Below, piece by piece: positions 54,401-64,000 of a stretch of DNA of 64,000 nucleotides. Within the stretch, counting starts at the first letter, position 1. Every line of letters begins with the position of its first letter. The notes beneath the pieces were generated by a model. That model made no database searches. It was not told where the DNA came from and worked only from the letters and a program-made list of their open reading frames with translations. The translations under genes and the position numbers were made by a program. Origin of the DNA: Parapristionchus giblindavisi (taxonomy: Eukaryota; Nematoda; Chromadorea; Rhabditida; Diplogasteridae); NCBI GenBank assembly GCA_943737045.1, contig CALSFV010000283.1, positions 146,501 through 210,500 on the forward strand, in the 5' to 3' direction.

Positions 54401-57400
54401 TGGAGACACTCGAGTTTATTCATATTCAGACTATTCGGGAAGAATCATAGAGATTCATTACACAAACCGAAAGACATATTTGATATTGCTTGAAAACATG
54501 TTTGAAGCTTGTTATTCACTATGGAAGTACACCTTTCAAGGCATGTAGGGAGTTGCCTATCCGATTTGCATACTTGACTCTCTCACATTCACATTGTCTC
54601 TTACTCTAATTTCCATACAATGTAAACATTATTCTCCGTGTTAATCGTTGCAGTCAGTCATGCAAATTCAAGGGCCTCCTTCTTTAATACTGTACTATGA
54701 ATAGTAAGAGGATCGTCAAAGTAATGAACTACACGGCGGACAAAACAAACGCCCGCGGTCATTTAGTTGGTCCGTCCTATACGGACCACGGTAATATGGT
54801 TTCGTATATCAGTACAGACGATCAATCAATAATCAGCTATAAACCCTATATACAATTTCACAGTAACCCTATTCCAGATGTACACTAATAGTATAGATCT
54901 CTACAGCAATGCGGTGTTACGTTTGCGAGACTAGATCACGCCGTCTTCATGTCATGCGTGACAGATCAGTCTGCGTAAATGTGGAGTGTGTTGGTTCTTG
55001 AGCGTAAAAGCTGATGGATCATAAAATTACTGTAGAAGCTTACGGTAGGCAATCATTATTGATTCATGGTTACGGTAAGTTTTTACCGTACCCCAATTGA
55101 TAATCAGGGTTTTCCACGTGCTACCCAAAACACTTCAAAATTTAAGTTGAAGGAAACGCGTTCGAGTGCAGCGGGATCTCACATGACGACTAGAGCACAA
55201 GCAGACACTATGGCATTCAGGAGACTACAAACCAACGATCAAAGATCAACTAGGTAAACCCAAAGATCAAAGATCAAAGATCGAAGAGCATACCACGGGT
55301 GTGAAAAAAAAGAAGCTGTAACAAAAACATAGACATAACTAGAATGAGATTAACAGAGATGATTGGAGGATAAGATTGAAAGGAAGTTGACCCAGGCAGA
55401 GAGACACCATGTCTGACAATGAAAGGAACGGGCGAGAGAGTACACGAAATTAGGAGAGTCATAGACAGACAAGCGAGAATGAGAGGGACGCAGTGGATGG
55501 GAGGTATCGTAATCGTCAGGAATCGTGGACTGATTTTTTAGTCAACTTAGGCTCATGGTTGAGAAGTGGCCGAGGACGAAAAAATCATCACGGTCCGATT
55601 TACCATTTTATCAATAGTGAGCAAAACATTTATTTTTTCTGGATACAAGAAACCTGCACTACCTATTAAGCTAGCCACCGTATTCGATAGGATTGTTACA
55701 AAGTTCACGGTAAATTCATTTCAAAGGTTTACGCCATGTGAAACATATTCAATCAGGGGAAACGGAACAGGAAAGGCGTTTCTCCAACATTGTGACAGCG
55801 CATTGATAATTTGGCAAAAAACTACAGTACGCTGCACTCTCATCGTCTGCGCTCTCTCACTTTCAGGGATGGTCTGCGCTCTCTCACTTTTAGGTACGAT
55901 CTCAGGTATAGGCGGACCGACATTAAAGATGGAGACACTCGAGTTTATTCATATTCAGACTATTCGGGAAGAATCATAGAGATTCATTACACAAACCGAA
56001 AGACATATTTGATATTGCTTGAAAACATGTTTGAAGCTTGTTATTCACTATGGAAGTACACCTTTCAAGGCATGTAGGGAGTTGCCTATCCGATTTGCAT
56101 ACTTGACTCTCTCACATTCACATTGTCTCTTACTCTAATTTCCATACAATGTAAACATTATTCTCCGTGTTAATCGTTGCAGTCAGTCATGCAAATTCAA
56201 GGGCCTCCTTCTTTAATACTGTACTATGAATAGTAAGAGGATCGTCAAAGTAATGAACTACACGGCGGACAAAACAAACGCCCGCGGTCATTTAGTTGGT
56301 CCGTCCTATACGGACCACGGTAATATGGTTTCGTATATCAGTACAGACGATCAATCAATAATCAGCTATAAACCCTATATACAATTTCACAGTAACCCTA
56401 TTCCAGATGTACACTAATAGTATAGATCTCTACAGCAATGCGGTGTTACGTTTGCGAGACTAGATCACGCCGTCTTCATGTCATGCGTGACAGATCAGTC
56501 TGCGTAAATGTGGAGTGTGTTGGTTCTTGAGCGTAAAAGCTGATGGATCATAAAATTACTGTAGAAGCTTACGGTAGGCAATCATTATTGATTCATGGTT
56601 ACGGTAAGTTTTTACCGTACCCCAATTGATAATCAGGGTTTTCCACGTGCTACCCAAAACACTTCAAAATTTAAGTTGAAGGAAACGCGTTCGAGTGCAG
56701 CGGGATCTCACATGACGACTAGAGCACAAGCAGACACTATGGCATTCAGGAGACTACAAACCAACGATCAAAGATCAACTAGGTAAACCCAAAGATCAAA
56801 GATCAAAGATCGAAGAGCATACCACGGGTGTGAAAAAAAGAAGCTGTAACAAAAACATAGACATAACTAGAATGAGATTAACAGAGATGATTGGAGGATA
56901 AGATGTAAAGGAAGTTGGTCCAGGCAGAGAGACATCATGTCTGATAATGAAAGGAACGTGCGAGAGAGTACACGAAATTAGGAGAGTCATAGACAGACAA
57001 GCGAGAATGAGAGGGACGCAGTGGATGGGAGGTATCGTAATCGTCAGAAATCGCGGACTGATTTTTTAGTCAACTTAGGCTCATGGTTGAGAAGTGGCCA
57101 AGGACAAAAAAAATCATCACGGTCCGATTTACCATTTTATCAATAGTGAGCAAAACATTTATTTTTTCTGGATACAAGAAACCTGCACTACCTATTAAGC
57201 TAGCCACCGTATTCGATAGGATTGTTACAAAGTTCACGGTAAATTCATTTCAAAGGTTTACGCCATGTGAAACATATTCAATCAGGGGAAACGGAACAGG
57301 AACGGCGTTTCTCCAACATTGTGACAGCGCATTGATAATTTGGCAAAAAACTACAGTACGCTGCACTCTCATTGTCTGCGCTCTCTCACTTTCAGGGATG

Positions 57401-60400
57401 GTCTGCGCTCTCTCACTTTTAGGTACGATCTCAGGTATAGGCGGACCGACATTAAAGATGGAGACACTCGAGTTTATTCATATTCAGACTATTCGGGAAG
57501 AATCATAGAGATTCATTACACAAACCGAAAGACATATTTGATATTGCTTGAAAACATGTTTGAAGCTTGTTATTCACTATGGAAGTACACCTTTCAAGGC
57601 ATGTAGGGAGTTGCCTATCCGATTTGCATACTTGACTCTCTCACATTCACATTGTCTCTTACTCTAATTTCCATACAATGTAAACATTATTCTCCGTGTT
57701 AATCGTTGCAGTCAGTCATGCAAATTCAAGGGCCTCCTTCTTTAATACTGTACTATGAATAGTAAGAGGATCGTCAAAGTAATGAACTACACGGCGGACA
57801 AAACAAACGCCCGCGGTCATTTAGTTGGTCCGTCCTATACGGACCACGGTAATATGGTTTCGTATATCAGTACAGACGATCAATCAATAATCAGCTATAA
57901 ACCCTATATACAATTTCACAGTAACCCTATTCCAGATGTACACTAATAGTATAGATCTCTACAGCAATGCGGTGTTACGTTTGCGAGACTAGATCACGCC
58001 GTCTTCATGTCATGCGTGACAGATCAGTCTGCGTAAATGTGGAGTGTGTTGGTTCTTGAGCGTAAAAGCTGATGGATCATAAAATTACTGTAGAAGCTTA
58101 CGGTAGGCAATCATTATTGATTCATGGTTACGGTAAGTTTTTACCGTACCCCAATTGATAATCAGGGTTTTCCACGTGCTACCCAAAACACTTCAAAATT
58201 TAAGTTGAAGGAAACGCGTTCGAGTGCAGCGGGATCTCACATGACGACTAGAGCACAAGCAGACACTATGGCATTCAGGAGACTACAAACCAACGATCAA
58301 AGATCAACTAGGTAAACCCAAAGATCAAAGATCAAAGATCGAAGAGCATACCACGGGTGTGAAAAAAAGGAGCTGTAACAAAAACATAGACATAACTAGA
58401 ATGAGATTAACAGAGATGATTGGAGGATAAGATGGAAAGGAAGTTGGTCCAGGCAGAGAGACATCATGTCTGATAATGAAAGGAACGTGCGAGAGAGTAC
58501 ACGAAATTAGGAGAGTCATAGACAGACAAGCGAGAATGAGAGGGACGCAGTGGATGGGAGGTATCGTAATCGTCAGAAATCGCGGACTGATTTTTTAGTC
58601 AACTTAGGCTCATGGTTGAGAAGTGGCCAAGGACAAAAAAAATCATCACGGTCCGATTTACCATTTTATCAATAGTGAGCAAAACATTTATTTTTTCTGG
58701 ATACAAGAAACCTGCACTACCTATTAAGCTAGCCACCGTATTCGATAGGATTGTTACAAAGTTCACGGTAAATTCATTTCAAAGGTTTACGCCATGTGAA
58801 ACATATTCAATCAGGGGAAACGGAACAGGAACGGCGTTTCTCCAACATTGTGACAGCGCATTGATAATTTGGCAAAAAACTACAGTACGCTGCACTCTCA
58901 TCGTCTGCGCTCTCTCACTTTCAGGGATGGTCTGCGCTCTCTCACTTTTAGGTACGATCTCAGGTATAGGCGGACCGACATTAAAGATGGAGACACTCGA
59001 GTTTATTCATATTCAGACTATTCGGGAAGAATCATAGAGATTCATTACACAAACCGAAAGACATATTTGATATTGCTTGAAAACATGTTTGAAGCTTGTT
59101 ATTCACTATGGAAGTACACCTTTCAAGGCATGTAGGGAGTTGCCTATCCGATTTGCATACTTGACTCTCTCACATTCACATTGTCTCTTACTCTAATTTC
59201 CATACAATGTAAACATTATTCTCCGTGTTAATCGTTGCAGTCAGTCATGCAAATTCAAGGGCCTCCTTCTTTAATACTGTACTATGAATAGTAAGAGGAT
59301 CGTCAAAGTAATGAACTACACGGCGGACAAAACAAACGCCCGCGGTCATTTAGTTGGTCCGTCCTATACGGACCACGGTAATATGGTTTCGTATATCAGT
59401 ACAGACGATCAATCAATAATCAGCTATAAACCCTATATACAATTTCACAGTAACCCTATTCCAGATGTACACTAATAGTATAGATCTCTACAGCAATGCG
59501 GTGTTACGTTTGCGAGACTAGATCACGCCGTCTTCATGTCATGCGTGACAGATCAGTCTGCGTAAATGTGGAGTGTGTTGGTTCTTGAGCGTAAAAGCTG
59601 ATGGATCATAAAATTACTGTAGAAGCTTACGGTAGGCAATCATTATTGATTCATGGTTACGGTAAGTTTTTACCGTACCCCAATTGATAATCAGGGTTTT
59701 CCACGTGCTACCCAAAACACTTCAAAATTTAAGTTGAAGGAAACGCGTTCGAGTGCAGCGGGATCTCACATGACGACTAGAGCACAAGCAGACACTATGG
59801 CATTCAGGAGACTACAAACCAACGATCAAAGATCAACTAGGTAAACCCAAAGATCAAAGATCAAAGATCGAAGAGCATACCACGGGTGTGAAAAAAAGAA
59901 GCTGTAACAAAAACATAGACATAACTAGAATGAGATTAACAGAGATGATTGGAGGATAAGATGGAAAGGAAGTTGGTCCAGGCAGAGAGACATCATGTCT
60001 GATAATGAAAGGAACGTGCGAGAGAGTACACGAAATTAGGAGAGTCATAGACAGACAAGCGAGAATGAGAGGGACGCAGTGGATGGGAGGTATCGTAATC
60101 GTCAGAAATCGCGGACTGATTTTTTAGTCAACTTAGGCTCATGGTTGAGAAGTGGCCAAGGACAAAAAAAATCATCACGGTCCGATTTACCATTTTATCA
60201 ATAGTGAGCAAAACATTTATTTTTTCTGGATACAAGAAACCTGCACTACCTATTAAGCTAGCCACCGTATTCGATAGGATTGTTACAAAGTTCACGGTAA
60301 ATTCATTTCAAAGGTTTACGCCATGTGAAACATATTCAATCAGGGGAAACGGAACAGGAAAGGCGTTTCTCCAACATTGTGACAGCGCATTGATAATTTG

Positions 60401-60613
60401 GCAAAAAACTACAGTACGCTGCACTCTCATCGTCTGCGCTCTCTCACTTTCAGGGATGGTCTGCGCTCTCTCACTTTTAGGTACGATCTCAGGTATAGGC
60501 GGACCGACATTAAAGATGGAGACACTCGAGTTTATTCATATTCAGACTATTCGGGAAGAATCATCACACAAACCGAAAGACATATTTGATATTGCTTGAA
60601 AACATGTTTGAAG

Positions 60614-60733
60614 CACAGCGTTCTCATGACTTTCAAAGCAAGAACGACCGCTCAACATACAAACTCTCTCGAATACAATGGTCTCTCCTTTGTCTTGCTT
60701 TGGAAGAAAAATGGCTTGGACCAGAATACTGTG
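60614..60733 (+). mobile_element. 120-bp MITE in array unit 8 (GAAG duplication)
   Basis: It is absent from the eight other units, which read TTTGAAGCTTGTTATT. Here the block CACAGCGTTCTC...AATACTGTG is inserted between two GAAG copies (60610-60613, 60734-60737). It is the reverse-orientation relative of 8117-8230 (ACGACCGCTCAACATA shared). Confidence 0.9.
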
Positions 60734-61897
60734 GAAGCTTGTTATTCACTATGGAAGTACACCTTTCAAGGCATGTAGGGAGTTGCCTATCCGATTTGCA
60801 TACTTGACTCTCTCACATTCACATTGTCTCTTACTCTAATTTCCATACAATGTAAACATTATTCTCCATGTTAATCGTTGCAGTCAGTCATGCAAATTCA
60901 AGGGCCTCCTTCTTTAATACTGTACTATGAATAGTAAGAGGATCGTCAAAGTAATGAACTACACGGCGGACAAAACAAACGCCCGCGGTCATTTAGTTGG
61001 TCCGTCCTATACGGACCACGGTAATATGGTTTCGTATATCAGTACAGACGATCAATCAATAATCAGCTATAAACCCTATATACAATTTCACAGTAACCCT
61101 ATTCCAGATGTACACTAATAGTATAGATCTCTACAGCAATGCGGTGTTACGTTTGCGAGACTAGATCACGCCGTCTTCATGTCATGCATGACAGATCAGT
61201 CTGCGTAAATGTGGAGTGTGTTGGTTCTTGAGCGTAAAAGCTGATGGATCATAAAATTACTGTAGAAGCTTACGGTAGGCAATCATTATTGATTCATGGT
61301 TACGGTAAGTTTTTACCGTACCCCAATTGATAATCAGGGTTTTCCACGTGCTACCCAAAACACTTCAAAATTTAAGTTGAAGGAAACGCGTTCGAGTGCA
61401 GCGGGATCTCACATGACGACTAGAGCACAAGCAGACACTATGGCATTCAGGAGACTACAAACCAACGATCAAAGATCAACTAGGTAAACCCAAAGATCAA
61501 AGATCAAAGATCGAAGAGCATACCACGGGTGTAAAAAAAAGAAGCTGTAACAAAAACATAGACATAACTAGAATGAGATTAACAGAGATGATTGGAGGAT
61601 AAGATTGAAAGGAAGTTGACCCAGGCAGAGAGACATCATGTCTGACAATGAAAGGAACGGGCGAGAGAGTACACGAAATTAGGAGAGTCATAGACAGACA
61701 AGCGAGAATGAGAGGGACGCAGTGGATGGGAGGTATCGTAATCGTCAGGAATCGTGGACTGATTTTTTAGTCAACTTAGGCTCATGGTTGAGAAGTGGCC
61801 GAGGACGAAAAAATCATCACGGTCCGATTTACCATTTTATCAATAGTGAACAAAACATTTATTTTTCTGGATACAAGAAACCTGAACTACCTATTAA

Positions 61898-62010
61898 AGC
61901 CACGCCCCAAGCTAATTTGAAACTCTCCGCTCTGGCAATACTCTCTCACTTTCTTTGTTTACGAGAGAGTATTGCCAATGCGGAGGGTAAAATTAGCATG
62001 GGGTATTCCT
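61898..62010. mobile_element. M1 hairpin MITE in array unit 9 (TTAA duplication)
   Basis: Other units read CTATTAAGCTAGCC. Here a 113-bp hairpin (AGCCACGCCCCAAGCTAATT to GGGGTATTCCT) lies between TTAA at 61894 and 62011. It is closely related to 1612-1722, and proves TTAA target duplication for family M1. Confidence 0.95.
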
Positions 62011-62437
62011 TTAAGCTAGCCACCGTACTCGATAGGATTGTTACAAAGTTCACGGTAAATTCATTTCAAAGGTTTACGCCATGTGAAACATATTCAATCA
62101 GGGGAAACGGAACAGGAACGGCGTTTCTCCAACATTGTGACAGCGCATTGATAATATGGCAAAAAACTACAGTACGCTGCACTCTCATCGTCTGCGCTCT
62201 CTCACTTTCAGGGATGGTCTGCGCTCTCTCACTTTTAGGTATAGGCGGACCGACATTAAAGATGGAGACACTCGAGTTTTTTTCATATTCAAACTATTCG
62301 GGTAGCATAATAGACATATTTGATATTGCTTGAAAAAATGTTTGAAGCTTGTTATTCACTAGGGAATTACACCTTTCAAGGCATGTAGGGAGTTGCCTAT
62401 CCGATTTGCATACTTGACTCTCTCACATTCACATTGT

Positions 62438-62705
62438 TCACATTGACAAGATGCTACAGGAATGCAGCGGGTCATATGGACCCATGAACTACTCAATCAA
62501 TCACTCAATACACACTCAGGGGTGCCATATTACGCAAAAAAACATGAGTTCTTTAGAAAAATAGCTGATCCTTTGCACATGCAGCCAATCATGCAGGTTT
62601 TTCCGGATGTTTCCACGTTTGAATCATAAGTCAAATACATTACAGAAAAATCCAAAACAAGGCCAGGCTTCGTACTTTGTAACGTACTGTTCGAGCCAAG
62701 CAATG
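62438..62705. other. No feature recognised
   Basis: Sequence between the array and the exons at 62.7 kb; no convincing coding or repeat signal. Confidence 0.4.
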
Positions 62706-62711
62706 AATGAA

Positions 62712-63063
62712 TCAATCAATCAATAAACCCACCACCGCTGGTAGATCATGGAATGACGTCGCGATGAGGCCACAGTACGTGTCGATATTCGGATCCATTT
62801 CCAGTGGGGCAACCTGCACATTGTAATCAATAAATCGAGAAATATACCAGTAAATCAATATCTAAAGTATCCCAGTAGCTACCGTATACCGCATTGTAAT
62901 CGATTAATCGATAAATAGATCAGTAAATCAATAACTACAGTATCCCAGTAGCTACCGTATACCTGCTGGAGGTGCATCTGCTTCATGACCCAGAGGCGCG
63001 CGTACGATCCGGTCGAGATGCAGCGGAGCAGGGCCGGCGGCGGCGTCGCGAGGCCTCTGGCAC

Positions 63064-63094
<31 letters not shown>

Positions 63095-63147
63095 TTAATA
63101 ATATTAATAATGATAATAATATTAATAATAATAATAATATTAATAAT

Positions 63148-63192
<45 letters not shown>

Positions 63193-63751
63193 TATTATTA
63201 TTATTATTAAATTTATGCGTTTACGTTTAGTCGTTCAGGAGATAATTATAGAAAAATTTCGACTCTATTCACATTCGTGATTACCAACAGTCACCCAGAC
63301 AATACATGATCAGAAGACGATGCAAGCAATCAACGGGTGGGCCCACAGATCGAATAGCTAGGTGGCACATTTTCAAAATGCGGTCAGGTTTTTCGATTTT
63401 TTTTTTGAGTTTTCGGCTCAAAATGCGGTCAAGCATCGTAGTTAAAGTAGCAGTAGCAGTAGTAAGTAGTAGTAGCAGTGTAAAGTACTTTTCGACCTAT
63501 GCATACAGGTATGAATGGGCATAACTTGAAATCTTGAAATCAATTTGCAGAGCAGACATACACGCATAAATTATTATTATTGTCATTATTATTATTATTA
63601 TTATTATTAGTATCATCAATCAGTACTTCATATGTCTAATCTCTCTCAGTTCGACATCACGCTGCAGGTCCTCTCCCCTGATATAGGCCCGGAATCGTTG
63701 CAGCAGTAGACCGTGCTGGTTGAACGACTTTAGTCGCTCCGTCGCCACCAA
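62712..63751 (-). CDS. C-terminal exons of an unidentified gene
   Basis: Three minus-strand exon candidates. About 63640-63751 (after TTGCAG) reads LVATERLKSFNQHGLLLQRF and RAYIRGEDLQRDVELREI. 62963-63056 reads ALLRCISTGSYARLWVMKQM. 62712-62813 (after GTGCAG) reads VAPLEMDPNIDTYCGLIATS and FHDLPAVVGLLID, then stop. The last two join in frame; the donor of the first is uncertain. GC-rich third positions support coding. The family is not recognised. The intron between the first two holds a (TAA)n tract. Confidence 0.5.
63064..63210. repeat. (TAA)n/(TTA)n microsatellite
   Basis: About 140 bp of AATAAT with ATTAAT interruptions in the intron of the 62.7-63.7 kb gene; a shorter (ATT)n run is at 63573-63610. 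The Ile/Asn-rich ORF through it is an artefact. Confidence 0.95.
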
Positions 63752-63823
63752 CTGCAATCAATCAATCAATACTTGCGGTTATCGATTGATATATCAATCA
63801 ATAAATCAATACTTGCTGTCATA

Positions 63824-63986
63824 CATGAGCGGGGTACACGGAGCACGATTCCACAGGAGGCATTCCAAAAAATCGATAATTTTAAAGGAAGCATTCCATG
63901 GATTCAAGGCGCTTTTCCCATTTTTTCTTCAATTTTTGTCTAAATCACATTTTACAGGGGGCACCCCCATGTTGGCGCCCATGTAT
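63824..63986. mobile_element. MITE with ACATGRGCG ends, second copy
   Basis: CATACATGAGCGGGGTACAC at the left and GTTGGCGCCCATGTATG at the right match the ends of 3323-3542; the interior shares GATTCYACAGG and CATTTTACAGGGG. Confidence 0.65.
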
Positions 63987-64000
63987 GCTTGCTGTTATCG

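Larger units (their letters stand above)
48520..62437 (+). repeat. Nine tandem copies of a ~1.53 kb unit
   Basis: Unit starts (AATGTAAACATTATTCTCCG) are at 48520, 50034, 51562, 53088, 54619, 56148, 57677, 59206 and 60849. Units are 1514-1531 bp, except the eighth (1643, with an insertion) and ninth (with an insertion, ending ~20 bp early). Copies are nearly identical. Shared variants define subgroups: CTGCATTCTCATCG in copies 1-2, CTATATACAATTTC from copy 5 on, and a GTTGGTCCAGGCAG variant in copies 6-8. This indicates stepwise local duplication. The small ORFs in each unit change frame or end between copies and show no family resemblance. Each unit carries GATCAAAGATCAAAGATC and TTACGGTAAG/TTACCGTACC motifs like host introns. 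Function unknown. Confidence 0.95.

Noticed and set aside
48965..62333. Repeated 63-, 88- and 133-161-codon ORFs in the tandem array as a gene family
   Set aside because: Reading frames and ends change between near-identical units by small indels, there are no recognisable domains, and splice patterns are absent; they look like chance ORFs copied with the unit.

Overview
This window is eukaryotic nuclear DNA, most likely from a nematode. Coding sequence is cut into short exons by AT-rich introns with GTAAG/GTATG donors and TTTCAG/TTGCAG acceptors. Recognisable host genes are a ZYG-11-like gene in two copies, an ARF-like GTPase, a protein phosphatase 2A catalytic fragment, the tail of an atypical short-chain dehydrogenase and a zinc-knuckle protein. 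The rest is dominated by DNA transposons (Tc1, mariner, TTAA-target types) and CR1/Jockey-type LINEs. Species cannot be fixed from the sequence alone.

Layout. 1-3 kb: a nested foldback transposon, then the last five exons of a ZYG-11-like gene (+). 3.3-9.5 kb: MITEs, a palindrome at 4.2-6.2 kb, a dead mariner, and two inverted copies of a dehydrogenase terminal exon, each beside a minisatellite grown from a MITE core. 9.8-19.7 kb: CR1-like LINEs on the minus strand. One is split by a 4.4 kb insertion with terminal inverted repeats that carries intron-containing fragments of PP2A and of an unidentified gene. 20-25 kb: a second ZYG-11-like gene (-), a paralogue of the first, whose introns hold a 9-bp-TSD-class foldback nested in a TTAA MITE. 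25-33.9 kb: a run of foldback elements (Tc1-type, TTAA-type, GC-rich). 34-36.3 kb: a second dead mariner and two abutting TTAA MITEs with tRNA-like cores. 36.4-41.4 kb: host exons, including a zinc-knuckle gene. 41.6-43.8 kb: a 2.2 kb TTAA foldback. 44.5-47.8 kb: a complete five-exon ARF-like gene (-). 48.5-62.4 kb: nine tandem copies of a ~1.53 kb unit. 62.7-63.8 kb: exons of an unidentified gene (-).

There is no operon or concerted pathway. The theme is host genes embedded in, duplicated with, and apparently captured by transposons. Many elements are inverted duplications (foldbacks), and several nested insertions preserve both filled and empty sites, so target-site duplications can be read directly. 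The most unusual items are the TIR-bounded insertion with captured gene fragments, the tRNA-like segments inside three kinds of MITE, and the MITE core that became a minisatellite twice.
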